DNA of 64,000 nucleotides from Pseudomonadota bacterium (GCA_018240425.1 JAFEFU010000023.1:1-64000); one strand, 5' to 3'; positions 8,122 to 18,141 are shown, counted from the first letter of the stretch. Translations and numbers: made by a program. Notes: generated by a model from the sequence alone, not told the origin.

Positions 8122-11100
8122 TCAGAAGATGAAGTCGGAGGCCGACACCGAAGTGACGTTGTGCAGGTAGAGCGAGAAGTCGGCGTGCCCGTCGCCGTTC
8201 GCGTCGGCATGAAGGACGAGATAGGCGCCCGACTGCATCGCCCGCACCTCGCCCGGCCTGCCTGCAGCACCGGTCACGCCATAGCGCAGGCCCATGCCGG
8301 CAAGGCTGATCCTGTCCTTGCCGGGGGTGAAATCCTCGATCACGTCGGCCGTGGCCCACAGACCGATCTCGGCGGCGCCTGAAAAGGTGAAGGTATCGGC
8401 ACCCGCGCCGCCCCACAGGACATCCGCCCCGGTGCCGCCGCGGATCAGGTCGTTGCCCGCGCCGCCGTTGATCGTGTCGCTGCCGCCGCCCGCCGCAATC
8501 GTGTCGTTGCCGTTGCCGCCCTGGATCAGGTCGGCGCCCCCTCCGCCCTCGATCATGTCGTTGCCGTCGCCGCCGTCCAGAAGGTTGCGGCCCTCGCCGC
8601 CGACGATGCTGTCGTTTCCGCCGCCTCCGTACAGGCTGTCGTTGCCGTCGTGACCACAGAGAAGGTCGTTGCCGTTTTCGCCCCAAAGCGCATCGTCGCC
8701 GAAACTGCCGTAGAGCAGGTCGTTGCCGTCCTCGCCATGCAGGATGTCGCTTCCCGCGCCGCCCCCCAGGGTGTCGGCGCCCGCGCCGCCCCACAGCGTG
8801 TCATTGCCGTCGCCGGCCCACAGCTGGTCGTTGCCGGTGCCGCCGTAAAGCCCGTCGTCGCCCGCCGCCCCGTAAAGGGTGTCGTTGCCCGCGTCGCCGT
8901 AGCCGACATCGTTGCCTGAGCCTGCGCCCAGCAGGTCGTCACCCGCCCCGCCCCAGAGCGCGTCGTTGCCAGCTTCGCCGAAGACCTGGTCGTTGCCTTC
9001 GCCGGCGTGGGCCAGGTCGTCCCCGTCACCGGCCCACAGCGTGTCGGCGCCGGTCCCGCCATCGAGGATATCGTTGCCGCCGTGACCATAGAGAAGGTCG
9101 TTGCCGTTTTCGCCCCAAAGCGCATCGTCGCCGAAACTGCCGTAAAGCAAGTCGTTGCCGTCCTCGCCATGCAGGATGTCGCTTCCCGCGCCGCCGCCCA
9201 GGGTGTCGGCGCCCGCGCCGCCCCACAGCGCGTCATTGCCGTAGCCGGCCCACAGCTGGTCGTTGCCGTCGCCGCCGTAAAGCCCGTCGTCTCCGGCCAC
9301 TCCGTATAGGGTGTCGTTGCCCGCATCGCCATAGGCGATATCATTGCCCGCACCGGCGCCCAGCAGGTCGTCACCCGTCTCGCCCCACAGAGTGTCGTCG
9401 CCCGCGTCGCCGCCGAGGCAGTCGTTTCCTGTCCCCCCCGCTAGCGCGTCGTTGCCGACCCCGCCGAGCAGAGTGTCGTTGCCGCCGCCCCCGTCCAGGA
9501 CATTGTCGCCCGACAGGTCGGACAGGAAATCCTCGCCCAACCCGCCCAGCAGGGTGTCGTTGCCCGCGCCCCCGTCGAGCCGGTCGCGCCCGTCGCCGCC
9601 GTCAAGCCAGTCGTCGCCCGTCTCGCCGGCGAGAAGGTCGTTGCCCATCCCGGCCGTCACCCGGTCGGCCCCGTCGCCACCGGCGAGCGTGTCGTTGCCG
9701 GCGCCCCCGTCCAGCACATCGTTGCCGCCTCCGCCGAGCAGGCTGTCGTTGCCGCCAAGGCCGAACAGGCGCTCTCCCCCGGCGGCGGCGGCGGACAGCA
9801 CATCGTTGCCGCCGGTGCCGACCTGCAGGCCGTCGGGCAGCGCGGGGGCGAAACGGTGGAGGGCCAGCATCTGCGCCTCGGCGAAGGCGGTGACGGGGAT
9901 CGGGTTGCCGTCGAAGCTTTCGATGTGGATGGTCGTCGCCTGCCAGGCGATGTCGGCGCCGGTCGCGGTGGAGGCGATCGTCAGTTGCGACAGGCTGCGC
10001 AGCATCGGCATCGCGGTCAGGTCCAGCCGGTCGATGCCGGGCTGGTAGTCCATGATGCGGATGGGCTGGGCCGAGGGCGACAGGACAAAGCGGTCGGCGT
10101 CCCCGCCGCCATAGAGGAGCGCCCCGCCCCCGGCGCCGCCGCCGACGATCAGGTCGTCGCCGGCGCCGCCGCGAACCTCGGTCGTCGAAGCCCCGGCGGC
10201 GAGGATGTCGTCGCCCGCGCCGCCGGAAACGGCGCCGGCCTGCTGCCAGACCGTTACGCCGGGCGTGCCGAGGTTGAGGTCGATCTGGGTGATCCCGTTC
10301 TCGGTGGCGCTGGCCGCGAAGAGCTGGGTGCGCCCGCCGGTCTGGGCGAGGGTCAGGGCGCTGACATGATCGAGGCTCATCGCCCGGTCGTCGGCGATGG
10401 TCATAAGGTCGATGAGCCGCCCGTCGGGGAGGAGGGTGAAGATCTCGACCCCGTCGGCGCCGCCCGCCGCGACATAGCCGCGATCGCCCAGCTGCAGGGT
10501 GGCGAGCGCCGTCGCCCCGGCAAACCGGGTCGAAAGGCTGTCGACCACATGGTCGGTGCTGAAGAGGATGCCCCCCGGCAGGACGCGGAACACCGACAGT
10601 GACGAGCTTTCGGCCCCCGCGACGATGGCGAAGGCCTGGCCCTGGAGCGCGAGCGAGGCGACTTCGGTCGGGCGCGAGAAGCCTACGCCCTCGGCAGCGG
10701 TGATCTGGCTGGCCGGGCCGAGGCTGCCGTCGGCGGCGATTTCGCGGCTGGCAAAACTGTTGCCCGCTGCGGACACCGACAGAAGCCAGCGTTCCCCCCC
10801 GGCCTGGGCCACGGCGAGGGCGTCGATCCCCGGCCCCGCGACGGGCGGCGGGGCAGCGCCGACGGGCGCAAGGCCGCCGCCGTCGGCCAGGCGCCAGGCG
10901 GTGGGGACGGAGGCGCCGGACTGGGCGAAATAGACGAGGTTCGCGCCCCCGGCATTGAAGCCGGCCACCGCGACGGGGTTGAAGGGAAAGGGCGTGTCGA
11001 GCGCCGCACCCAGGCCGCCCCCGGCGGTCAGGCGATAGCTGGCCCAACCCGAGGGCGTGACCCCAGCGGCGATCAGGTTGCCACCCCCCTCTGCCAGCCC

Positions 11101-11349
11101 CGGCAGGACAAGGATGTCGGGCGCGGCCAGATGGTGGACCGGGGCGGAATAGCCCTGGACGTCCATCAGCGTTGCCGGTCCCGCGCCGCCGCTGATGTCG
11201 AAGGCCAGATAGCCGGCCCCCGGTCCCGGCAGTGCGGCGGAGTAGAGCCGGGCCGCGCCGTCGATCCAGGCAGCTTCCAGGTCGGTGACGTTGGTGGAGA
11301 AGGTGGGAAGTCCGGTCCCGAGCAGTCCGGTGAACGCATAGCTGACCAA
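8122..11349 (-). CDS. Large RTX (hemolysin-type) calcium-binding secreted protein
   Basis: A 1075-residue protein. Residues 1 to about 370 are non-repetitive and have no signal peptide. Two isolated RTX-like repeats occur near 375-430, and a solid array of roughly fifty GGxGxDxLx nonapeptides runs from about residue 508 to 988. The C-terminal region resembles the serralysin C-terminal domain (GADTFTFSG followed by VIEDFTPGKDRISL) and ends DFIF, an acidic residue plus hydrophobics as in many type I secretion substrates. Expected fate: export by an ABC/HlyD/TolC system (none in this window) and folding on calcium outside the cell. The start is a TTG at 11347-11349, chosen because GGAGGG lies seven bases upstream and no in-frame ATG fits. 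The N-terminal activity is unknown. Confidence 0.85.
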   Translation of the reverse strand: MVSYAFTGLLGTGLPTFSTNVTDLEAAWIDGAARLYSAALPGPGAGYLAFDISGGAGPATLMDVQGYSAPVHHLAAPDILVLPGLAEGGGNLIAAGVTPSGWASYRLTAGGGLGAALDTPFPFNPVAVAGFNAGGANLVYFAQSGASVPTAWRLADGGGLAPVGAAPPPVAGPGIDALAVAQAGGERWLLSVSAAGNSFASREIAADGSLGPASQITAAEGVGFSRPTEVASLALQGQAFAIVAGAESSSLSVFRVLPGGILFSTDHVVDSLSTRFAGATALATLQLGDRGYVAAGGADGVEIFTLLPDGRLIDLMTIADDRAMSLDHVSALTLAQTGGRTQLFAASATENGITQIDLNLGTPGVTVWQQAGAVSGGAGDDILAAGASTTEVRGGAGDDLIVGGGAGGGALLYGGGDADRFVLSPSAQPIRIMDYQPGIDRLDLTAMPMLRSLSQLTIASTATGADIAWQATTIHIESFDGNPIPVTAFAEAQMLALHRFAPALPDGLQVGTGGNDVLSAAAAGGERLFGLGGNDSLLGGGGNDVLDGGAGNDTLAGGDGADRVTAGMGNDLLAGETGDDWLDGGDGRDRLDGGAGNDTLLGGLGEDFLSDLSGDNVLDGGGGNDTLLGGVGNDALAGGTGNDCLGGDAGDDTLWGETGDDLLGAGAGNDIAYGDAGNDTLYGVAGDDGLYGGDGNDQLWAGYGNDALWGGAGADTLGGGAGSDILHGEDGNDLLYGSFGDDALWGENGNDLLYGHGGNDILDGGTGADTLWAGDGDDLAHAGEGNDQVFGEAGNDALWGGAGDDLLGAGSGNDVGYGDAGNDTLYGAAGDDGLYGGTGNDQLWAGDGNDTLWGGAGADTLGGGAGSDILHGEDGNDLLYGSFGDDALWGENGNDLLCGHDGNDSLYGGGGNDSIVGGEGRNLLDGGDGNDMIEGGGGADLIQGGNGNDTIAAGGGSDTINGGAGNDLIRGGTGADVLWGGAGADTFTFSGAAEIGLWATADVIEDFTPGKDRISLAGMGLRYGVTGAAGRPGEVRAMQSGAYLVLHADANGDGHADFSLYLHNVTSVSASDFIF
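8641..8965 (-). repeat. RTX segmental duplication, copy A
   Basis: This stretch is nearly identical to 9073-9397 at a constant offset of 432 bases, that is 144 codons or exactly 16 nonapeptides. Both encode the run containing LHGEDGNDLLYGSFGDDALW. Differences are scattered single bases, so the duplication is younger than the divergence of the other repeats. Confidence 0.8.
9073..9397 (-). repeat. RTX segmental duplication, copy B
   Basis: Partner of 8641-8965, with the same offset and register. Identity falls off at both ends into ordinary, more diverged RTX repeats, which defines the duplicated block at about 310-325 bases. Confidence 0.8.
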
Positions 11350-11425
11350 CGGACATCCCTCCGGCCGGCGACATTGCCGACCGGAAGGCTAATCAGCTGG
11401 GGTTAAGGCTTCCTGATCCGCCCCG

Positions 11426-11911
11426 TCAGGCGGCCTCGGCCAGAAGCCGGTTCAGGTCCAGCCGCTCGGTCACCATCTTCAGGTTGCCTTCGCCGTCGCG
11501 GGGCCATTCGGCCTCGGGCCGGTCGCGGTAGATCTCGACCCCGTTGCCGTCGGGATCGCGCAGGTAGATCGCCTCGCTGACGCCGTGATCTGACGCGCCA
11601 TCGAGCGGCCAGTTGGCCTCGACCACCGATTTCAGCGCCTGGGCCAGCGCCTGCCGCGAGGGGTAGAGGATCGCGGTGTGGTAAAGGCCGGTGGTGCCGG
11701 GGGCCGGGGGCTGGCCGCCCTTCGATTCCCAGGTGTTCAGGCCGATGTGGTGGTGGTAGCCGCCGGCCGAGACGAAGGCGGCCTGGCTGCCATAACGCTG
11801 CATCAGCCGCAGCCCGAGGATGTCGGTGTAGAAGTGCAGGGCGCGGTCGAGGTCGGCGACCTTCAGATGGACATGGCCAATGCGGGTGCCGGGCGGGGCT
11901 TCGAATGACAT
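11426..11911 (-). CDS. VOC superfamily protein (glyoxalase / extradiol dioxygenase-like)
   Basis: A 161-residue vicinal-oxygen-chelate protein resembling CatE-type ring-cleavage dioxygenases. Candidate metal ligands are the His in RIGHVHLKVADL near residue 13, the His in TTGLYHTAILYPS in the middle, and the Glu in DPDGNGVEIYRDRPE near residue 130. The pattern DPDGNGVEIY is a hallmark of this fold. The ATG at 11909-11911 has a GGAGG-type ribosome site just upstream; a longer reading would start in front of it without such a site. It lies 76 bases upstream of the RTX gene on the same strand. The substrate is not evident. Confidence 0.85.
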   Translation of the reverse strand: MSFEAPPGTRIGHVHLKVADLDRALHFYTDILGLRLMQRYGSQAAFVSAGGYHHHIGLNTWESKGGQPPAPGTTGLYHTAILYPSRQALAQALKSVVEANWPLDGASDHGVSEAIYLRDPDGNGVEIYRDRPEAEWPRDGEGNLKMVTERLDLNRLLAEAA

Positions 11912-12009
11912 GGGGTTCCTCCGTGGAAGTCGCACCACAGATAAGCCTCCGCTGCCTTTCGGCATAGGGTCGAGATTCGCACCGGGCCGGTGCGCGGGCG
12001 CACAGTTCC

Positions 12010-13044
12010 TCAGGGCTTGCGCGACCGGATCATTCCGGTGATCTCGAGCGTCCGCGCCAGGATCGGCTGCGCGATGACGTCGGCGCGATCGGCCCCGTCG
12101 CCGAGGATGCGGTCGATTTCGGCGGGATCGGCCATCAGGCGCTTCATCTCGGTGGCGATCGGGGCGAGCTTCGCCACCGCCAGGTCGGCCAGCGCCGGCT
12201 TGAAGGTGCCGAAGCCCTTGCCCTCGTATTCGGCCACCACCTGCGCCGGGGTCCGGCCCGCCAGCGCGGCGTAGATGTTCACCAGGTTGCGGGCCTCGGG
12301 CCGGTGCTTCAGGCCTGCGACGGTGCCGGGCAGCGGTTCGGCATCGGTCCTGGCCTTGCGCAGCTTCTGGGCAATGGTGTCGGCGTCGTCGGTCAGGTTG
12401 ATGCGGCTGGCGTCCGAGGGGTCGGACTTCGACATCTTCTTCGTCCCGTCGCGCAGGGACATGACGCGGGTGGCCGCGCCCTCGATCAGGGGCTCGGTCA
12501 GCGGGAAGAAGTCCACGCCGTAGTCATGGTTGAACTTGGCGGCGATGTCGCGGCACAGTTCGACATGCTGTTTCTGGTCCTCGCCCACCGGGACCATCGT
12601 CGCGTGATAGAGGAGGATGTCTGCGGCCATCAGCGAGGGATAGGCAAAAAGTCCGAGCGAGGCCTTCTCCGCGTCCTTGCCGGCCTTGTCCTTCCACTGG
12701 GTCATGCGGTTCATCCAGCCCATGCGGGCCACGCAGTTCAGCACCCAGCCCAGTTCGGCATGGGCCGAAACCTGGCTCTGGTTGAAGAGGATCGAGCGTT
12801 TGGGGTCGATCCCCGCGGCGATGAAGGCCGCCGCCGCCTCGCGCGTCTGGTCGCGCAGCCGCGCCGGATCCTGCCAGACGGTGATGGCGTGCAGGTCGAC
12901 CAGGCAGTAGATCGTCTCGATCCCCTCGTCCTGCTTTTCGACGAAGCGTTTCAGCGCGCCGAGGTAGTTGCCAAGCGTCAGCCCGCCCGAGGGCTGGATG
13001 CCCGAGAAGATGCGGGGGGTGAATTTCGGTTGGGCGGCAGTCAT
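12010..13044 (-). CDS. trpS: Tryptophanyl-tRNA synthetase
   Basis: A 344-residue class I aminoacyl-tRNA synthetase. The N-terminal block [19 protein letters not shown] (residues 14-32) contains the TLGN variant of the HIGH motif, and [10 protein letters not shown] near residue 200 is the KMSKS loop. The pocket segments [11 protein letters not shown] and [20 protein letters not shown] are also as expected for TrpRS. Length is normal for the family. The ATG at 13042-13044 gives the canonical N-terminus; the open frame upstream overlaps the divergent rhomboid-like gene and is not coding. It charges tRNA-Trp in the cytoplasm. Confidence 0.97.
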   Translation of the reverse strand: MTAAQPKFTPRIFSGIQPSGGLTLGNYLGALKRFVEKQDEGIETIYCLVDLHAITVWQDPARLRDQTREAAAAFIAAGIDPKRSILFNQSQVSAHAELGWVLNCVARMGWMNRMTQWKDKAGKDAEKASLGLFAYPSLMAADILLYHATMVPVGEDQKQHVELCRDIAAKFNHDYGVDFFPLTEPLIEGAATRVMSLRDGTKKMSKSDPSDASRINLTDDADTIAQKLRKARTDAEPLPGTVAGLKHRPEARNLVNIYAALAGRTPAQVVAEYEGKGFGTFKPALADLAVAKLAPIATEMKRLMADPAEIDRILGDGADRADVIAQPILARTLEITGMIRSRKP

Positions 13045-13131
13045 CGGCGGGCTCCGGCTGGCAATCGGCGTCGGTCTCGCGTATCGCAGGGGCAGGGGGC
13101 CGTCAACAAGGGCCCGAGGATGAGGCTGCCC

Positions 13132-13818
13132 ATGCGCCACGGTTACAATGAATCGCCCTTCAACCAGATCTCGCCGGTGGTCTGGCTGGTGCTTCTGCCG
13201 ATGCTGGCGATGGAAATCGTGCTGAACGCAGGCAACCTCGGCCTGGCCGGCGGGCCGGACGGGGCGGGCTGGCGGGTCGCCGCGATCGGCCGGTTCGCCC
13301 TGTCGCCGAAGATGCTGGGCTACATGGCCAGCAGCGGCGACTGGCGCCCGGACTATCTGATGCGCTTCATCACCTACGGCTTCGTCCACTACAGCCTGAC
13401 GCACGCGCTGATGGCGGGCGTCTTCGTCCTTGCCCTGGGCAAGATGGTTGCCGACGTGTTCCGGCCCTGGGCCTTCCTCGTCCTTTTCTTCGGCTCCGAA
13501 GTCGGCGGGGCGGTGATCTATTCGCTGATCCCCGGCGTCGAGGCGCCGCTTCTGGGTGCCTATCCGGCGGCCTACGGACTGATCGGGGCCTTCACCTTCG
13601 TTCTCTGGGCGCGGCTCGGGGCGATGAACGCCAACCGGGCGGGGGCGTTCACCATGATCGGCGGGCTGATGGCGATCCAGCTGGTCTTTGCCGCCATCTT
13701 CGGCGCCAACCCGGTGTGGTTCGCCGATGTGGGTGGATTTGCCACCGGGTTCGGTCTGTCGTTCCTGGTTGCGCCGGGCGGGCCGGCGCGGATGCTGGCC
13801 CGGCTCAGGCGGCGCTGA
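13132..13818 (+). CDS. Rhomboid-like membrane protein lacking the catalytic Ser and His (pseudoprotease)
   Basis: A 228-residue protein with about six hydrophobic spans and a rhomboid layout, but with the active site lost. Where active rhomboids have GASG before FGLIGA, this protein has G142-A-Y144-P, and where they have the catalytic His in A-H-x-x-G it has FADVGGF with Asp199. The first-loop region [13 protein letters not shown] keeps the two His but not the usual Asn. A role as a non-proteolytic iRhom/Derlin-like membrane chaperone is possible but only inferred. Of two in-frame ATGs (13120 and 13132) the second is chosen because GAGG lies six bases upstream. It is divergent from trpS and convergent with murJ, seven bases apart. 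Confidence 0.8.
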   Translation: MRHGYNESPFNQISPVVWLVLLPMLAMEIVLNAGNLGLAGGPDGAGWRVAAIGRFALSPKMLGYMASSGDWRPDYLMRFITYGFVHYSLTHALMAGVFVLALGKMVADVFRPWAFLVLFFGSEVGGAVIYSLIPGVEAPLLGAYPAAYGLIGAFTFVLWARLGAMNANRAGAFTMIGGLMAIQLVFAAIFGANPVWFADVGGFATGFGLSFLVAPGGPARMLARLRRR

Positions 13819-13825
13819 GCCGCGG

Positions 13826-15355
13826 TCAGGCGCGGCGGAAGTCCGACGGGCGGAAGGCGCCGGTGGCGAGGGCCGCCAGACCATAGACGGCAAAGCCGAT
13901 CAGGCACAGGAGCGTCAGGCCGACATAACGGTGGCCGAAGGGCGAGAGCATGGCGCCCATCTGCCGCTCGCTCAGCCATAGCACGCCCCCCATGACCGCC
14001 GAGGCCAGCGCGATGCGCGGCAGGCGCGACTTCAGCCGCGCGTCGGCCCGCGCCGCCTCGCCCATCCGCCGGCTGCCCCACCAGAGTTGCAGCGTCATCG
14101 TCCAGCCCGAAAGCGTGGTGCCCAAGGCCGCGGCGATGAAGCCCACGAAGGGCATCAGGCCTAGCGCCAGCGCCGCGTTCACGATCATGGAGTGGAGCGC
14201 GAAATGAAACGGGGTCTTCGTGTCCTCGCGCGCGAAATACAGGGGCTGCAGCACCTTCTGCATGACGAAGGCCGGCAGCCCCGCGCCATAGACGGCAAGG
14301 GTCAGCGCCGTGGGGCCGGTATCGGCGGAGGTGAACTCGCCGCGCTCGAACAGGACCGAAATCAGCGGCACCGGGATGACCATGAGCGCGACGGCGGCCG
14401 GAACGGTCAGGAACAGGGCGAATTCGGTGGCGCGCGACAGGGCATACTGGCTGCCCTTCACGTCCTCGGCCTTCAGCCGCCGCGAGATGTCGGGCAACAG
14501 CACGATGCCGATGGCGATGCCGACAACGCCCAATGGCAACTGGTAAAGCCGGTCGGCATAGTTCAGCCAGGCGATGGCACCGTCGAAATGGCTGCCGACC
14601 TGGCGGCCGACCAGAAGGTTCACCTGCACCACGCCCCCGGCCAGCACCGATGGTCCGGCAATCGCCACCAGCCGCTTCAGATCGACGGTGAAGCGCGGCC
14701 GGCGCAGGCGCAGCGGATAGCCCATCCGCCAGGCCGCGATCCAGACCACGGCCAGCTGCATCACTCCGATCAGCGGCGTCGCCCAGGCGAGTGTCAGCCC
14801 CATGTCCCAGCCCATGCGGTGCGCAATGGCCATTGCCGCCAGGAAGACGAGGTTCAGCACCACCGGCGCCCCCGCCGCTGCCGCGAACCGGCCGCCCGCG
14901 TTCAGAAGGCCGGACAGAAGTGCGGTGAGCGAAATGAAGAAGATGTAGGGAAAGCAGATGTTGCCGTATTCGACCGCAAGGGCCAGCCGCTCGTCCCCCG
15001 CAAAGCCCGAGGCCATCGCCAGCACGAGCCCCTTCATGCCGATCATCGCGACGATGGAAAAGAGCGCGACGACCAGCGCCAGCGCGCTGAAGGCATCCTC
15101 GGCGAATTCGCGCGCGTCCTCGCCCCGTTCGAGCTTTTTCGAGAAGATCGGCACGAAAGCGGCGTTGAAGGCGCCCTCGGCGAAGAAGCGGCGGAACATG
15201 TTGGGAAGCGAGAAGGCCACCAGGAAGGCTTCGGCCACCGGGCCGGTGCCCAGATAGCTGGCGGTCTGGACGTCGCGCGCAAAGCCGGCGATGCGGCTGA
15301 GCAACGTCCATGCCCCGACGGTCATGAAGCCGCGCATCAGTCTTATCGGTTTCAT
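13826..15355 (-). CDS. murJ: Lipid II flippase MurJ (MviN)
   Basis: A 509-residue polytopic membrane protein of the MOP superfamily with about fourteen spans. The N-terminus [24 protein letters not shown] segment continues into [20 protein letters not shown] and [20 protein letters not shown], the strongly conserved MurJ opening. It moves the peptidoglycan precursor lipid II across the inner membrane. Its start ATG (15353-15355) shares one base with the glnD stop, so glnD and murJ are translationally coupled, an arrangement common in this family of bacteria. The length is normal. Confidence 0.96.
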   Translation of the reverse strand: MKPIRLMRGFMTVGAWTLLSRIAGFARDVQTASYLGTGPVAEAFLVAFSLPNMFRRFFAEGAFNAAFVPIFSKKLERGEDAREFAEDAFSALALVVALFSIVAMIGMKGLVLAMASGFAGDERLALAVEYGNICFPYIFFISLTALLSGLLNAGGRFAAAAGAPVVLNLVFLAAMAIAHRMGWDMGLTLAWATPLIGVMQLAVVWIAAWRMGYPLRLRRPRFTVDLKRLVAIAGPSVLAGGVVQVNLLVGRQVGSHFDGAIAWLNYADRLYQLPLGVVGIAIGIVLLPDISRRLKAEDVKGSQYALSRATEFALFLTVPAAVALMVIPVPLISVLFERGEFTSADTGPTALTLAVYGAGLPAFVMQKVLQPLYFAREDTKTPFHFALHSMIVNAALALGLMPFVGFIAAALGTTLSGWTMTLQLWWGSRRMGEAARADARLKSRLPRIALASAVMGGVLWLSERQMGAMLSPFGHRYVGLTLLCLIGFAVYGLAALATGAFRPSDFRRA

Positions 15356-18141
15356 CAGCCCTCGGCCCCGGCGCGCTCGGCGCCCTCGGCGATGGCGGCG
15401 CGCAGCTTTTTCTCGAGGCTCTCCTGCTTCATCTTGGCATGGAGTTTCAAGCCGAACATGTCCTTGACGTAGAAGGAATCGACCACCTGCGCCCCATAGG
15501 TCGCGATCACGGCGCTGGCGATGTAGATATTGTTGGCCGCCAGCGTCCGGGTCAGGTCATAAAGCAGGGCCGGGCGGTCGCGGGTGTCGACCTCGATGAT
15601 CGTGTAGATGTCCGAGCCTTCGTTGTCGAAGGTGATGTGGGTCGGAAAGCGGAACTGGCGTTCGCTCTTCTTGATCTTGTCGCGGTCCTTCAGCGCCTCG
15701 CGGGCCACGATCTCGCCCTTCAGCGTCCTTTCGATCATCTGTTTCAGGCGCGGGATGCGGGCCGGGTCGTAGGGATGGCCCTCGGCGTCCTGCACCCAGA
15801 AGATTGCCGTCGCATAGCCGTCCTTCGAGGTGTAGGTGCGCGCATCGACCACGTTCGCCCCCGACAGGGCCAGCGCGCCCGCAAGGCGCGAGAAGATGCC
15901 GGGATGGTCGGCCAGCGCAAAGCAGGCCCGCGTCGCGTCGCGGTCGTGGTCGGGCTCGATGTCGATCCTGATCTCGTCCTCGGGGATGTCCCTCAGAAGC
16001 CGGGCGAAGATTGCGTGCGCGTCGGTCGAAAGCCCCTGCCAGTAGGGGTCGTAATGGCGGGCGGTCTCGTGGCGCAGATCCCTGGAGTCCCAGTCAGCCA
16101 GCCGTTCGCGCAGGGCGCGGCGCGCATCATCGGTGCGGTTCTCGCGGTTGACGCTTTCCAGCCCGTCCTCCAGCGCCTGCGCCGTGTCGGCATGAAGGCG
16201 GCGCAGCAGCATGGCCTTCCAGTTGTTCCAGGTGGTCGGCCCGACCCCGCGGATGTCGCAGGTGGTCAGCACGGTCAGAAGGTCGAGCCGCTTGCGCGTC
16301 TTCACCACCTTGGCGAAGTCGCGCACCGTGCGCGGGTCGGAAATGTCGCGCTTCTGCGCCATGTCGGACATGAACAGGTGATAGCGCACCAGCCATTCGA
16401 CCGTCTCGCACTCGTCGGGCGCCAGGCCAAGACGCGGGCAGACCCGCCGCGCGATCTGCGCGCCGAGGATCGCGTGATCCTCGGGCCGTCCCTTGCCGAT
16501 GTCGTGGAGCAGGAGCGCGACATAGAGAACCTTTCGGTTCACCCCGTCCTTGAGGATCGAGGACGAGAGCGGCAGCTCCTCGATCAGTTCGCCCCGTTCG
16601 ATCTGGGCCAGGACCGAGATGGTCTGGATCGTGTGCTCGTCCACCGTGTAGTGGTGATAGACGTTGAACTGCATCATCGCCACGATCGGCTCGAACTCGG
16701 GCAGGAAGGCGGCCAGCACGCCAAGCTCGTTCATGCGCCGCAGCGCCCGTTCGGGATTGCCGTGCTTGAGCATCAGGTCGAGGAAGATGCGCACGGCCTC
16801 GCGGTCCTCGCGCATGTCGTCGTCGATCAGCCCGAGGTTGGCCGACACCAGCCGCATCGCGTCGGGGTGGATCAGAAGGCCGGTGCGCAGCCCTTCCTCG
16901 AACAGCCGCAACAGGTTCAGCTTGTCCTTCAGAAAGGTTTCGGGGGCGGAGAGGTTCAGCCGCCCGCGGTCGGTGCGGTAGCCCGGGGCCAGCCTGCGTC
17001 GGCGGCGCAGCAGGACCGAAAGCCCCGCCTCGCGCTTCAGATGGCGCGCCTCCATCGCGGTCAGGAACACGCGGGTCAGCTCGCCCACCCAGGTCGCATG
17101 GCGGAAGTAGTCCTGCATGAAATGCTCGACCGCCCGCCTGCCGCCCGCGTCGTGATAGCCCATCCGCGCCGCAACCTCGACCTGCATGTCGAACGACAGT
17201 TTTTCGACCGCCCGCCCGGAGATCCGGTGCAGGTGGCAGCGCACCGCCCAGAGGAAATCCTCGGCGGCGGCGAAGGCCTCGTATTCCTCGCGGCGGAAGA
17301 CACCTTCGGCCACCAGATCGGCGGCCTCGCCGACGCCGTGGATGTACTTGGCGATCCAGTAGAGCGTCTGGAGGTCGCGCAAGCCCCCCTTGCCCTCCTT
17401 GACGTTCGGCTCCAGCACATAGCGCTGGCCGCCCTGCCGCTTGTGGCGTTCGGCGCGTTCGGCGAGCTTGGCCTCGATGAAGTCGCGCCCGGTGGTGCGG
17501 AAAAGATCCTGGCGCAGCCGGTGGCGCAGTTCTCCCGCCAGAGCTTCGTCGCCGGTGACATAGCGGTGTTCGAGAAGCGCGGTGCGGATCGTGTAGTCCT
17601 CGCGGCCGAGGCGCAGGCAATCCTTGACCGTGCGCGAGGCATGGCCGACCTTCAGCTTCAGATCCCACAGGATGTAGAGCATCGACTCGATCACGCTTTC
17701 GGCCCAGGGGGTGATCTTCCACGGGGTCAGGAACAGAAGGTCGATGTCCGAAAAGGGGGCCAGCTCCATCCGGCCATAGCCGCCCACCGCCAGGACCGCC
17801 AGATGCTCGCCCTCGGTGGGGGCGGGGCGCGGGTGAAGGATCTGGGTGGCCAGGCCGAAGACAAGGCGGATCGTCGCGTCCGCCAGGGCGGCCCTGGCGC
17901 GCACCGTGGCGCGGGCCGCACGGGGGTGGGCGTCGAAGGCCGCGTCAATGCGGGCGGTCTCGTCGCGCCGCGCCGCGCTCAGGGCCTGGACGATGGCCTG
18001 GCGGCGCTCGCGCGGGTCAGAAAGCGCCGCGATCTCGGCGGCCAGCGTCGCGGCGAGGGCGTCCAAGCCCGGCGCGGCCTTGGCCAGCGCCGGTGCGGCG
18101 CCGGCCACCCTCGCGCGGTTCGGGTCAGAATCCGGCGCCAC
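15355..18141 (-). CDS. glnD: Bifunctional uridylyltransferase / uridylyl-removing enzyme GlnD
   Basis: About 928 residues. Domains in order: nucleotidyltransferase with VGGYGRMELAPFSDIDLLFL around residues 118-138; PII-uridylyltransferase helical region; HD phosphohydrolase with LLLHDIGKGRPEDHAILGAQ around residue 500; and two C-terminal ACT domains (GIFSRLAGALALSGANVVDA and RPALLYDLTRTLAANNIYIA). It senses glutamine and adds or removes UMP on PII proteins to control nitrogen assimilation. I place the start at GTG 18139-18141: the ATG at 18204 would overlap the conserved C-terminus of the LpoA-like gene by 80 bases and adds non-conserved residues. The exact start is uncertain by some tens of bases. 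It is coupled to murJ. Confidence 0.94.
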   Translation of the reverse strand: MAPDSDPNRARVAGAAPALAKAAPGLDALAATLAAEIAALSDPRERRQAIVQALSAARRDETARIDAAFDAHPRAARATVRARAALADATIRLVFGLATQILHPRPAPTEGEHLAVLAVGGYGRMELAPFSDIDLLFLTPWKITPWAESVIESMLYILWDLKLKVGHASRTVKDCLRLGREDYTIRTALLEHRYVTGDEALAGELRHRLRQDLFRTTGRDFIEAKLAERAERHKRQGGQRYVLEPNVKEGKGGLRDLQTLYWIAKYIHGVGEAADLVAEGVFRREEYEAFAAAEDFLWAVRCHLHRISGRAVEKLSFDMQVEVAARMGYHDAGGRRAVEHFMQDYFRHATWVGELTRVFLTAMEARHLKREAGLSVLLRRRRRLAPGYRTDRGRLNLSAPETFLKDKLNLLRLFEEGLRTGLLIHPDAMRLVSANLGLIDDDMREDREAVRIFLDLMLKHGNPERALRRMNELGVLAAFLPEFEPIVAMMQFNVYHHYTVDEHTIQTISVLAQIERGELIEELPLSSSILKDGVNRKVLYVALLLHDIGKGRPEDHAILGAQIARRVCPRLGLAPDECETVEWLVRYHLFMSDMAQKRDISDPRTVRDFAKVVKTRKRLDLLTVLTTCDIRGVGPTTWNNWKAMLLRRLHADTAQALEDGLESVNRENRTDDARRALRERLADWDSRDLRHETARHYDPYWQGLSTDAHAIFARLLRDIPEDEIRIDIEPDHDRDATRACFALADHPGIFSRLAGALALSGANVVDARTYTSKDGYATAIFWVQDAEGHPYDPARIPRLKQMIERTLKGEIVAREALKDRDKIKKSERQFRFPTHITFDNEGSDIYTIIEVDTRDRPALLYDLTRTLAANNIYIASAVIATYGAQVVDSFYVKDMFGLKLHAKMKQESLEKKLRAAIAEGAERAGAEG

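Noticed and set aside
8641..9790. Regularly spaced short repeats resembling a CRISPR array
   Set aside because: The period is 27 bases (nine codons), the repeats have no unique spacers, and the translation is a GGxGxDxLx RTX array.
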